The notes under the pieces: model-generated
The model's database searches: none
The model's input: the letters and a program-made list of their open reading frames with translations, nothing else
What the model was told of the DNA's origin: nothing
Program-made: the position numbers and the translations under genes
In this document: positions 56,845 through 64,000 of the stretch, one piece after another
How the letters are laid out: the number at the start of each line of letters is the position of its first letter
Numbering within the stretch: position 1 is the first letter of the stretch
Assembly (NCBI RefSeq): GCF_019966495.1
Contig: NZ_JAIMIA010000010.1
Location: forward strand, 22,206-86,205
Source: Tateyamaria pelophila
GTDB lineage: Bacteria > Pseudomonadota > Alphaproteobacteria > Rhodobacterales > Rhodobacteraceae
Direction of reading: 5' to 3'
Length of the DNA: 64,000 nucleotides

Positions 56845-58242
56845 TCAGAGGCGAATTAATTCGTTCTTTCGGTCCCGCGGGATTGCGTTATCGCCGCTGC
56901 GCGCGTCGATCTTCTTGCGCGGCCAGACCACTTCAACGATCGCTCCGACATGGACGGTGACACTTTCAGCGCCGTAGGGATCGCCACCATTGGAAAACGT
57001 CAGTTCGGCACCGGAACGCTCCAACAGAGTCTTGGCAATGAACAGACCCAGACCCATGCCTTCGTATTCCGGGCGCTGTTGCCGCTCTGCGCTGGTCTTT
57101 CTACGACGCACAAATGGATCTCCAATTCTGCCCAGAAGCTGAGGCGGAAACCCGCGGCCGTCATCCATGATCCGAAGCGAAATGGTGTCATCTGTCCACG
57201 TGGCTTCGACCCAGACGCTGGACCTTGCGAAATCCACCGCATTTTGAACCAGATTGCGCAGGCCGTGAATGATTTCGGGCTGGCGCAGGATTGCAGGTTG
57301 ATCGACCTCACTGCCAGCCGCGGGATCATGCGTGAATTTCACTGTCTTGCCTCTTTGCAAATGAGGTTCGGCTGCCTCCTGAACGACGGTCATCAATGGC
57401 GCCTGGCGCAGGTGCAGATCATCCTTACCGGCGCGCCCCATATCTTGCAGAATATCACGACATCGGTCCGCTTGTTCGCGGATCAGAACTGCGTCGTCTC
57501 TCAAGTCAGGGTGATCGCTCAACTCTTCGATCAATTCTGCGCTGGCAAGTTTTATGGTGGCCAAAGGCGTGCCCAGCTCATGTGCTGCCGCTGCGACAAC
57601 ACCTCCGAGGTCGGTGAGCTTCTGTTCGCGCGACAGGGCCAGTTGTGTGGCTGAAAGCGCGTCGGACATCGAGTGGATTTCCGATGTAACCCGCCGCGAG
57701 TAGGCTCCGATAAAGCAAATGGCGATGACCAGAGCGATCCAGTTTCCAAAAACAAACAGATCCGGGATCCGCAGGATAAACCCTTGCTGGGTCTTGAGCG
57801 GCAAATGATATTCGGACAAAAGCGTGACCAGAACGATGGCCGTCCCGCCCAAAAACAATGTGGAACGTGTTGTCAGAACAGCCGCAGAAATGGTCACCGG
57901 GCCAAGGACCAGCAAGGCAAACGGATTGTGCAGCCCCCCCGTCAGGAACAGAAGGAAAGCCAGTTGCAACAGATCGAACAGCACCATGAGCAGGTTTTCA
58001 AATTCGGTCAGGCGCTTGTTTTCCGGAAAGATGAAAATCGCGACAAGGTTACCGACAACCGATACACCAACGGCCAGATAGCACAGTCCCACTTCCAATT
58101 GCAGGCTATATATCTGCTGCGCGACGATGAGCGCGATGAGTTGTCCGACGATGGCAACCCAGCGCAACAGGATCATGGTACGCAGGCGAATCCAGTTGGA
58201 TCGTTGCTTGCCGGTAATCGGGCCGATTTGTGGTTGCGCCAT
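56845..58242 (-). CDS. regB: Redox sensor histidine kinase RegB/PrrB
   Basis: 465 residues. Six hydrophobic helices fill ~25-185. The quinone-binding motif GGLHNPF is at 102-108. The H-box AAAAHELGTPLATIKL has His221, and the redox-active Cys261 lies in RCRDIL. ATP-binding boxes (NLVQNAVDFA, DDGRGFP, GMGLGLFIAK) are complete. It phosphorylates RegA when oxygen is low. It is divergent from senC and regA, as in Rhodobacter. Confidence 0.96.
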   Translation of the reverse strand: MAQPQIGPITGKQRSNWIRLRTMILLRWVAIVGQLIALIVAQQIYSLQLEVGLCYLAVGVSVVGNLVAIFIFPENKRLTEFENLLMVLFDLLQLAFLLFLTGGLHNPFALLVLGPVTISAAVLTTRSTLFLGGTAIVLVTLLSEYHLPLKTQQGFILRIPDLFVFGNWIALVIAICFIGAYSRRVTSEIHSMSDALSATQLALSREQKLTDLGGVVAAAAHELGTPLATIKLASAELIEELSDHPDLRDDAVLIREQADRCRDILQDMGRAGKDDLHLRQAPLMTVVQEAAEPHLQRGKTVKFTHDPAAGSEVDQPAILRQPEIIHGLRNLVQNAVDFARSSVWVEATWTDDTISLRIMDDGRGFPPQLLGRIGDPFVRRRKTSAERQQRPEYEGMGLGLFIAKTLLERSGAELTFSNGGDPYGAESVTVHVGAIVEVVWPRKKIDARSGDNAIPRDRKNELIRL

Positions 58243-58319
58243 TGTGTCACTACTTCGTTTATTGCACTCGGGTGTGAGGCTGATAGCTGTGATTTAAACC
58301 GTTCAGAAAGAGGCTCTCA

Positions 58320-58940
58320 ATGTCACGCATCATCGCACCCATTGCCGCTATTGTCGCTGCCCTTTTTCTTGGTGTGTTCTGGTGGATGACACGCCAAGCG
58401 GACGACACGAGCCCCTTTGCCCAGTGTCAGGCGACGCAAGTTGCCGACGATGGGAACAACATCGGCGGACCGTTCGAATTGATCAATGCACAAGGCGAGA
58501 CGGTGACGGATACCGATGTGATCACGGAACCGTCGCTGATCTATTTTGGCTATACGTTCTGTCCGGACGTGTGCCCGCTTGATACCGCGCGCAACGCGGA
58601 GGCCGTCGATCTGCTGACAGAGCGTGGAATGTCCGTAACGCCGATTTTCATCACAATCGACCCAGAGCGGGACACACCGGACATCGTCGGCGATTTTGCC
58701 TATAACCTGCATGAAAAGATGATTGGCCTCACCGGATCAGAAGAGCAGGTGGCGGCGGCAAGCAAGGCGTACCGGACATATTACAAGGCGCATGACAAGA
58801 GCGATGAATTTTACCTGGTGGATCATTCGACGTTCACCTACCTTGTTTTGCCGGAACACGGATTTGTCGAGTTCTTTCGCCGCGATGTGAGCGCGGACGC
58901 GATGGCAGACCGCGTTGCGTGCTTCATCGAAAACAGTTGA
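58320..58940 (+). CDS. senC: SenC/PrrC, SCO1-family copper protein
   Basis: 206 residues. One N-terminal helix (IIAPIAAIVAALFLGVFWW) anchors the protein facing the periplasm. The copper-binding site is YTFCPDVCP (Cys81, Cys85), with the His ligand in LVDHSTFTYLV. It assists CuA assembly in cytochrome oxidase and is linked to signalling to RegB. Confidence 0.95.
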   Translation: MSRIIAPIAAIVAALFLGVFWWMTRQADDTSPFAQCQATQVADDGNNIGGPFELINAQGETVTDTDVITEPSLIYFGYTFCPDVCPLDTARNAEAVDLLTERGMSVTPIFITIDPERDTPDIVGDFAYNLHEKMIGLTGSEEQVAAASKAYRTYYKAHDKSDEFYLVDHSTFTYLVLPEHGFVEFFRRDVSADAMADRVACFIENS

Positions 58941-58955
58941 AAACACCGGAAAAAA

Positions 58956-58984
58956 TTGACGACTGCCGCCCATCGGGTCATATT
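58956..58984 (+). promoter_or_regulatory. Probable regA promoter
   Basis: TTGACG, a 17-base spacer, CATATT. It lies in the senC-regA gap, 45 bases before the regA ATG, and allows regA expression apart from senC. A small GCCGC/GCGGC hairpin (58993-59010) follows in the leader. Confidence 0.6.
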
Positions 58985-59028
58985 CTACTTCAGCCGCAAA
59001 AATTGGCGGCAGGGAACCGGAGAGCTTG

Positions 59029-59583
59029 ATGGCTGATAGTGCGCAAATTGACCTGGGTGACGACAAGTCGTTGTTGTTGCTGGATGATGACGAACCATTT
59101 TTGCGCAGGTTGGCTAAGGCCATGGAAAAGCGTGGCTTTGAAGTCGAAACGGCGGATTCCGTGGCAGCGGGCAGAGCGATCGCGACGGCCCGACCGCCAG
59201 CTTATGCCGTGATCGATTTGCGGCTGGAAGATGGTAATGGCCTCGACGTGGTCGAGGTGCTGCGTGAAAAACGTCCCGAAGCGCGCGTGGTCGTGTTGAC
59301 CGGCTACGGGGCGATCGCCACCGCAGTTGCCGCTGTGAAAATCGGCGCAACAGACTATCTGTCAAAGCCGGCCGATGCCACGGACATCACCAATGCCTTG
59401 CTTGCGACCGGGGATAATCTGCCGCCACCACCGGAAAACCCGATGAGTGCGGATCGTGTGCGGTGGGAACATATCCAGCGGGTCTATGAGCTGTGCGATC
59501 GAAATGTGTCGGAGACGGCGCGACGGTTGAACATGCACAGACGGACGTTGCAGCGCATTCTGGCGAAACGCTCGCCCAGATAG
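59029..59583 (+). CDS. regA: Redox response regulator RegA/PrrA
   Basis: 184 residues from ATG 59029 (MADSAQIDLG), with GGAACCGGAG upstream; a TTG one codon earlier is ignored. The receiver has acidic LLLLDDDEPFL, Asp63 in AVIDLRLEDG, and VLTGYG and YLSKPADA. A proline linker (LPPPPENP) joins it to a Fis-type helix-turn-helix (NVSETARRLNMHRRTLQRIL), which is nearly invariant in this family. It controls respiration, and in relatives photosynthesis and nitrogen and carbon fixation genes. Confidence 0.97.
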   Translation: MADSAQIDLGDDKSLLLLDDDEPFLRRLAKAMEKRGFEVETADSVAAGRAIATARPPAYAVIDLRLEDGNGLDVVEVLREKRPEARVVVLTGYGAIATAVAAVKIGATDYLSKPADATDITNALLATGDNLPPPPENPMSADRVRWEHIQRVYELCDRNVSETARRLNMHRRTLQRILAKRSPR

Positions 59584-59590
59584 GCGTAGA

Positions 59591-59653
59591 GGGGGCTGTC
59601 TGCCCCCCGCGCCGTTGACGCTCCCCCCCGAGGATATTTTTGGCCAAGAGATG
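59591..59653. repeat. Rhodobacterales-type intergenic repeat element
   Basis: A GGGGGC-TGTCT-GCCCCC hairpin, then GCGCCGTTGACGCTCCCC and GAGGATATTTTTGGCCAAG, filling nearly all the gap between regA and the GNAT gene. From memory, sequences of this form (a G/C-run hairpin followed by gaggatatttttggc-like bases) recur between genes in Roseobacter genomes. It may terminate both convergent transcripts. Confidence 0.55.
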
Positions 59654-59669
59654 GAATGGGGCCGCGAGT

Positions 59670-60155
59670 TCAGATGTCAAAGCGTTTGAGGACTTTGTCG
59701 ACCACCTGGCCGCTTTCCAATCTGTATGATTCAATTCGTGCGTAATCTACGAAGCCGCGGGATTGATAGTAGATCAGGCCACCTTCGTTGTCGGCACGGA
59801 TATTGGCGTTGATCCATTTATACCCGATGATTTTTGCGGCCTGCCGTGTGGCGTCGAACAATTTGGAGCCGATGCCAAGTCCGGTCTGCCCGATTTGCAC
59901 AAAGGTCGCCATCTCGGCGGCTTCAACCGGCAAGTAGTCGGCAGGGGCGATCCATTGAAACCCAACGACGGTCTCGCCACTGTTTACGGCAACGTGCCAG
60001 GCGGATTGCCCGTCATTCTCGTTCATCCAGTCGGCGATATCCCTACCTTTGACCTGATGCGTCATCGCCGTCGTGCCGCCCGCGTCGATAATCTCGTTCA
60101 GAAGGCGCGCCATCGAGGACGCATCCAGAGCAATCGCAGGGCGCACGTAAATCAT
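59670..60155 (-). CDS. GNAT-family N-acetyltransferase
   Basis: 161 residues, full-length GNAT fold. The acetyl-CoA loop is QIGQTGLGIGSKLFD (Q/RxxGxG pattern), followed by ANIRADNEGGLIYYQSRGF. The substrate is unknown. It overlaps the HD-domain gene by four bases (ATGA). Confidence 0.87.
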   Translation of the reverse strand: MIYVRPAIALDASSMARLLNEIIDAGGTTAMTHQVKGRDIADWMNENDGQSAWHVAVNSGETVVGFQWIAPADYLPVEAAEMATFVQIGQTGLGIGSKLFDATRQAAKIIGYKWINANIRADNEGGLIYYQSRGFVDYARIESYRLESGQVVDKVLKRFDI

Positions 60156-60748
60156 GCGAGGGCCGCAAGCAAAGTGGCATGTCGTGCGGTAAAGTCTGCG
60201 CGCGTTTCCATCGGTGGCCGAAGTACAATCGTCAGATCACGGGTCAGATTTGGATCGGGTACACCAAAGAGCTTGTCTGCTTCTGTTTTGGTGAATCCTG
60301 CGATTTGCGTTGCTTCCATCCAGGCACTGATCCGGTCGGCCTTTTTGATCTGGCGTTTGATATTTTGCGGCACCTTTGCGGGCAAGCCGAAGCGGATGTG
60401 AATGGCCGCCTCCAACCGTTCATCGAGTGCGCCATACCCCGGACCGACCGCTGCCTTGACTGGGGAAATCATGTCTCCGATCACGTATTCCGGCGCGTCG
60501 TGTAGCAGAGCTGCCAAACGCCATCTCGCGTCCGCCTTGGGAGAAATGCGTCCATAAATCGTTTCGACCAAAAGGGAATGTTCGGCGACGGAGTAGGCAT
60601 AATCCCCAACCGTTTGCCCGTTCCAGCGCGCGACAAAGGCGAGGCCGTGGGCGATATCTTCAATTTCGATATCAAATGGCGTGGGATCCAACAGGTCAAG
60701 CCTGCGACCCGATAGCATCCGTTGCCATGCGCGGGCTTGTTTGGCCAT
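60152..60748 (-). CDS. HD-domain phosphohydrolase
   Basis: 198 residues from ATG 60748 (MAKQARAWQRM), with GATGAGGA upstream. The metal-binding set VAEHSLLV, LLHDAPEYVIGDMISPVK and KKADRIS is present, as in YfbR-like 5'-nucleotidases. The substrate is not known; a nucleotide role is likely. It is transcribed before and coupled to the GNAT gene. Confidence 0.87.
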   Translation of the reverse strand: MAKQARAWQRMLSGRRLDLLDPTPFDIEIEDIAHGLAFVARWNGQTVGDYAYSVAEHSLLVETIYGRISPKADARWRLAALLHDAPEYVIGDMISPVKAAVGPGYGALDERLEAAIHIRFGLPAKVPQNIKRQIKKADRISAWMEATQIAGFTKTEADKLFGVPDPNLTRDLTIVLRPPMETRADFTARHATLLAALA

Positions 60749-60819
60749 TTGTGTCCTCATCTCGCCGGTCGGGGAACCAAGTTTCCCCATTCTGTGTTTT
60801 TTCCATGAAGGAGAGCACT

Positions 60820-61113
60820 ATGAAACCCGTATTCTTGATCGCCTTGATGATGAATTCGACACCGATTACCGCTACGGCCAGCGATGTATGCATGGCGGCC
60901 CAAGAGATGGAAGCAAGCCTGATTGACTGGTACGGTGAAGCACCCGTAGACGGCGCAAACAGTGCGAAACTGCAAATGTGGGCTTCAGAAGCGACGGGCA
61001 CCTGGACATTGCTTCAGTATTTCCCGGACGGTAATTCCTGTGTTGTCGCGCAAGGCGACAACTGGACTGACGGGCAAGTTGGGGAACAACTTTTGGCTGC
61101 GCTTCATGGCTGA
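60820..61113 (+). CDS. Small secreted protein upstream of ahcY, unknown function
   Basis: 97 residues from ATG 60820, with AAGGAGAG upstream. A short signal peptide (FLIALMMNSTPITATAS) leads to a mature part of about 77 residues with two Cys (SDVC and GNSC), suited to one disulfide. Conserved-looking aromatic segments are SLIDWYGEAP and TGTWTLLQYFPDG. It precedes ahcY by 83 bases. Homologues may carry annotations borrowed from ahcY, but nothing in this sequence is an adenosylhomocysteinase. Confidence 0.75.
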   Translation: MKPVFLIALMMNSTPITATASDVCMAAQEMEASLIDWYGEAPVDGANSAKLQMWASEATGTWTLLQYFPDGNSCVVAQGDNWTDGQVGEQLLAALHG

Positions 61114-61196
61114 AACCAAGGGTTGCAAAATGGCGCATTGAGCCGCATGGCAGAACCTGATAGCGGATCATCTGACCCAAGTTGAGGACGTTCAGG

Positions 61197-62585
61197 ATGA
61201 GCCAGGATTACATCGTTAAAGATATCGCTCTTGCCGAATATGGCCGTAAAGAGTTGAACATTGCTGAGACAGAAATGCCAGGTTTGATGGCGTTGCGCGA
61301 AGAATATGGCGAATCCCAACCGCTGAAAGGCGCGCGGATTGTCGGATCACTGCATATGACGATCCAGACGGCCGTTTTGATCGAGACGTTGAATGCGCTT
61401 GGTGCTGATGTGCGCTGGGCGTCATGCAACATCTTCTCGACGCAAGACCATGCGGCGGCAGCGATTGCGGCGGGTGGAACGCCGGTTTTCGCAGTCAAGG
61501 GCCAGACGCTGGAAGAACATTGGGATTATCTCGATAAATCCTTCCTGTTCCCCGAGGGCCCCAACCTGATCCTCGATGATGGCGGTGACGCGACGCTTTA
61601 TATCCTGCTCGGGGCCCGCGCCGAAGCTGGAGAAGATGTCATTTCCGTCCCCACCTCCGAAGAAGAAGTCGCCATCAAGGCGCAAATCAAAAAGCGCATG
61701 GAAGCCAGCCCGGGTTGGTTCACCAAGATGCGCGGTCAGATTGTCGGCGTGTCCGAAGAGACGACCACCGGTGTGCACCGCCTTTATGAGCTGTTCAAGA
61801 ACGGCCAACTGCCGTTCCCGGCGATCAATGTGAACGACTCGGTGACCAAGTCAAAATTCGACAACAAGTATGGTTGTAAAGAGTCTCTGGTCGACGGCAT
61901 CCGCCGCGCCACGGATACCATGATGGCTGGCAAGGTTGCCGTCGTGATGGGATACGGCGATGTCGGCAAAGGCTCCGCTGCTTCACTCAGCGGTGCGGGC
62001 GCGCGCGTCAAGGTGACCGAAGTTGATCCGATTTGTGCATTGCAGGCGGCGATGGACGGGTACGAAGTTGTCTTGCTGGAAGACGTGATCGACAGCGCCG
62101 ATATCTTCATCACCACGACGGGCAACAAGGACGTGATCCGGATCGAGCATATGCGCGAGATGAAGGACATGGCTATCGTCGGCAATATCGGCCACTTCGA
62201 CAACGAAATTCAGGTTGCCGCCCTGAAGAACCACAAATGGACCAACATCAAGGAACAGGTGGACATGATCGAGATGCCGAACGGCAATCGATTGATTCTT
62301 CTGTCTGAAGGCCGTCTGCTGAACCTCGGCAATGCGACGGGCCACCCGTCCTTTGTCATGTCTGCCAGTTTCACCAATCAGGTTCTGGCGCAAATCGAGC
62401 TTTGGACACGTGGCGACCATTACAAGAACGAAGTCTATATCCTGCCCAAGCATCTGGATGAAAAAGTTGCTCGTCTGCACCTTGACCGGATCGGCGTGAA
62501 GCTGACCAAACTGGACAGTGAGCAAGCGGCCTATATCGGCGTGGCACCTGAAGGACCGTTCAAGCCCGAGCATTACCGCTACTGA
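61197..62585 (+). CDS. ahcY: Adenosylhomocysteinase
   Basis: 462 residues from ATG 61197 ([19 protein letters not shown]). NAD-binding [13 protein letters not shown], substrate region [16 protein letters not shown] and the C-terminal KPEHYRY are diagnostic. The insert around 145-190 is the one found in the longer bacterial form. It splits S-adenosylhomocysteine and so keeps methylation going. I could not identify a SAH riboswitch upstream. A clear terminator follows. Confidence 0.98.
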   Translation: MSQDYIVKDIALAEYGRKELNIAETEMPGLMALREEYGESQPLKGARIVGSLHMTIQTAVLIETLNALGADVRWASCNIFSTQDHAAAAIAAGGTPVFAVKGQTLEEHWDYLDKSFLFPEGPNLILDDGGDATLYILLGARAEAGEDVISVPTSEEEVAIKAQIKKRMEASPGWFTKMRGQIVGVSEETTTGVHRLYELFKNGQLPFPAINVNDSVTKSKFDNKYGCKESLVDGIRRATDTMMAGKVAVVMGYGDVGKGSAASLSGAGARVKVTEVDPICALQAAMDGYEVVLLEDVIDSADIFITTTGNKDVIRIEHMREMKDMAIVGNIGHFDNEIQVAALKNHKWTNIKEQVDMIEMPNGNRLILLSEGRLLNLGNATGHPSFVMSASFTNQVLAQIELWTRGDHYKNEVYILPKHLDEKVARLHLDRIGVKLTKLDSEQAAYIGVAPEGPFKPEHYRY

Positions 62586-62631
62586 TCGAAGACGGCTTGC
62601 GGGGTTCGCTCCGCATTGGGTTCAAAAGGGT

Positions 62632-62663
62632 AAGGCCCCGGAGAGAAATCTTCGGGGCCTTTT
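62632..62663 (+). terminator. Intrinsic terminator after ahcY
   Basis: AAGGCCCCG, a 12-base loop, CGGGGCCTT, then TT: a 9-bp GC-rich stem about 47 bases past the ahcY stop. The A-run before it allows some action on the opposite strand for the Wza-type gene. Confidence 0.8.
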
Positions 62664-62748
62664 CCGTGGATGAAAGCCTGTCGGCCCTGAGCGTGACCCG
62701 CTCGACGCGGTTACGCCTTTGCCGGTCCCTGAATCACAAGGAGCCGCG

Positions 62749-63858
62749 TTAATTGGACAGGATTGCCTGGAAGCCCAGCAGACGACCGATCAGACCGAAT
62801 ATCGTATTGAGCGCCGTGACGGGGCTTTCCGTTGCCATAACGAGGTCGTTCGGATGGATGTTGAACTTTCCGGCCGCAAAAAGCCCGTCTGCCGATGTCA
62901 GATCAATGGCAAATACGACCTGGCGTTTTTCGGGCCCGCTTGAGTCAATACGCACGTCGTCGCGGTCATACTCGCGCAGAATAAGGATGCCCTTCAGGTT
63001 GGCACGGACTTCATTCAGACCCCCCAGCATGGCAAGGGCTTCGATCGCCGTGATGTTTTCGCGATCGAATGGCACGATTTGTTCATTGCCAGTGGCACCG
63101 AGGCCGATAAAATAGCGCTCGTCTTCTTCAACAATAATCTTGTCGCCGCCGCGCAGAACCACGTTGGCCGACGCCGTCTCAAAGAGTTTGTCAGAGCGGA
63201 TTTCGTAGGTGTTTCCACCGCGAATGACGCGGACAAGCGGATTTTCCAGATCCGGTGCAATCCCGCCAGCTTGTGAGATCATGCTGAGAATCGAGACATT
63301 CCGGCTGGAAAGCGGATAGGTGCCCGGAGACGTAAAACCGCCAACGGCATCGACGGAGTTATCGAGTCCGGGTGTGACCCGAAGCTGAACCTGCGCCGCC
63401 GGAACAACCATTTCCATCCGTTGCTCGATGTCGGCGCGGGCTAATTCAGGTGTTTTGCCCCGAACGACAACCTCGTTGATGTAGGGTACGAAGATGGTTC
63501 CGCTCGGACCTACTTCGAGGTCGTCCATCGTGACGTTCTTTTGCTCATTTGAGGTCAAAAGCGAGTTTTCCTGGTTGTCCCAAATGACCAGTCTGATGTT
63601 GTCGCCCGTGCGAATAATGTTGGATTTCGGTCCGCTTTGTCCGCTGAACCAACCATATTTTTGGGACGAACCGGTCATCGGCCAAGTCCGCAGCGCGTTG
63701 ATGTTTGAACGTGACACCGGCACGACCGCGAACGGCGCTTCAGCAGAGCTTTGTGATAGAGTGATCTCTTCCTGAATGGCGGATCCGCGCGGCAAGGAAC
63801 AAGCTCCGACCAGCAAAACAGTCAAGCAGACCAGCACAGCGCGGACAGGGTTTTGCAC
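62749..63858 (-). CDS. Polysaccharide export outer-membrane lipoprotein (Wza/BexD-like)
   Basis: 369 residues. Lipobox LLVGACS (Cys20). The poly-export domain shows IIRTGDNIRLVIWDNQEN and VGPSGTIFVPYINEVVVRGKT, followed by two SLBB-type segments (GGFTSPGTYPLSSRNVSILSMISQAGGI and the region near EALAMLGGLNEVRANL). A hydrophobic C-terminus (TIFGLIGRLLGFQAIL) would form the outer-membrane helix barrel. It exports capsule or exopolysaccharide. Partner genes, if any, lie beyond the right edge or elsewhere. Confidence 0.92.
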   Translation of the reverse strand: MQNPVRAVLVCLTVLLVGACSLPRGSAIQEEITLSQSSAEAPFAVVPVSRSNINALRTWPMTGSSQKYGWFSGQSGPKSNIIRTGDNIRLVIWDNQENSLLTSNEQKNVTMDDLEVGPSGTIFVPYINEVVVRGKTPELARADIEQRMEMVVPAAQVQLRVTPGLDNSVDAVGGFTSPGTYPLSSRNVSILSMISQAGGIAPDLENPLVRVIRGGNTYEIRSDKLFETASANVVLRGGDKIIVEEDERYFIGLGATGNEQIVPFDRENITAIEALAMLGGLNEVRANLKGILILREYDRDDVRIDSSGPEKRQVVFAIDLTSADGLFAAGKFNIHPNDLVMATESPVTALNTIFGLIGRLLGFQAILSN

Positions 63859-64000
63859 GTTAGAATCCTTGACTATTCGTCGGCTTTAATTTCGGTCGGT
63901 GTAGCGGGAAACGGGGCGCATACCTAGTGCGTCGCGTCGCCATATTTGACATCGTTTGAATTTTCTGAATCTTTTCAAAAACACTTTTGGAGGTTTTTTT
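63859..64000. other. Intergenic right end, possible start of a plus-strand gene
   Basis: 142 bases, AT-rich near the end. TTGACA at 63946-63951 has no convincing -10 partner. GGAGG at 63989-63993, just before the window ends, could be a ribosome site for a gene starting beyond the edge, divergent from the export lipoprotein. Confidence 0.3.

Noticed and set aside
61114..61196. SAH or SAM/SAH riboswitch before ahcY
   Set aside because: The 83-base gap shows no convincing pseudoknot pairing that I could draw; a covariance search (Rfam SAH and SAM-SAH models) would decide.
1..64000. Mobile elements, prophage, CRISPR, tRNA or rRNA genes
   Set aside because: I read both strands for transposase or integrase motifs, regularly spaced repeats and tRNA-like cloverleaf sequences in the gaps and found none.

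Overview
The window reads as one unbroken piece of chromosome from an alphaproteobacterium of the Rhodobacterales, most likely the Roseobacter group. The evidence is the gene order (mnmE-mnmG-rsmG-parA-parB, then rho-hemJ-oriC-maf-aroE-coaE-dnaQ-secB), the split regB / senC-regA redox locus, alphaproteobacterial AddA/AddB, parS palindromes and a TTAA-N7-TTAA CtrA-type box. I see no insertion sequence, prophage, CRISPR array, rRNA or tRNA gene. Coding density is very high, and many neighbouring genes overlap by 1, 4 or 8 bases.

Layout. Positions 1-3.8 kb hold envelope and membrane genes: a CAP-domain fragment cut by the left edge, an L,D-transpeptidase-fold lipoprotein, an unassigned lipoprotein with a possible Cys-His-Asp triad, a NavMs/NaChBac-type sodium channel and a RumA-type RNA methyltransferase. 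Positions 3.8-12.7 kb hold two tandem ABC exporters, the CCA-adding enzyme, two Nudix hydrolases, Hsp33, and a divergent pair formed by a receiver-PP2C phosphatase and an HPt protein. Positions 12.7-26.8 kb are metabolism and housekeeping: ilvA, argG, a sulfotransferase-like gene, msrA, a PfkB kinase, maeB, mutS, grpE-hrcA and rph-rdgB-hemW.

Positions 26.5-40.7 kb are the replication-origin neighbourhood. To the left, parB, parA, rsmG, mnmG, mnmE, rho and hemJ are all on the minus strand; to the right, maf, aroE, coaE and dnaQ are on the plus strand. Transcription therefore diverges from a 404-base AT-rich gap (34147-34550) that holds several DnaA-box-like 9-mers and is the probable oriC. Three parS sites lie 3-8 kb to its left, inside hemW, rsmG and the start of mnmG. 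SecB, FxsA, TimA, MltA and an Smr protein follow.

Positions 40.7-55.2 kb carry an MFS transporter, an hslV - membrane protein - hslU cluster, a phosphotransferase, and a long minus-strand run tsaE-amgK-murU-addB-addA-trxA that joins tRNA t6A synthesis, cell-wall recycling and double-strand-break repair. Positions 55.2-59.6 kb are regulatory: a PAS protein without a kinase domain, with a CtrA-type box upstream, then regB diverging from senC and regA. The right end has GNAT and HD-domain genes, a small secreted protein, ahcY and a Wza-type polysaccharide export lipoprotein.

The most unusual items are the membrane protein gene inside hslVU, the REC-PP2C/HPt pair with no kinase or anti-sigma gene nearby, the kinase-less PAS protein with its CtrA-type box, and the parS/oriC arrangement. 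Function assignments rest on motif reading only; no database search was run.
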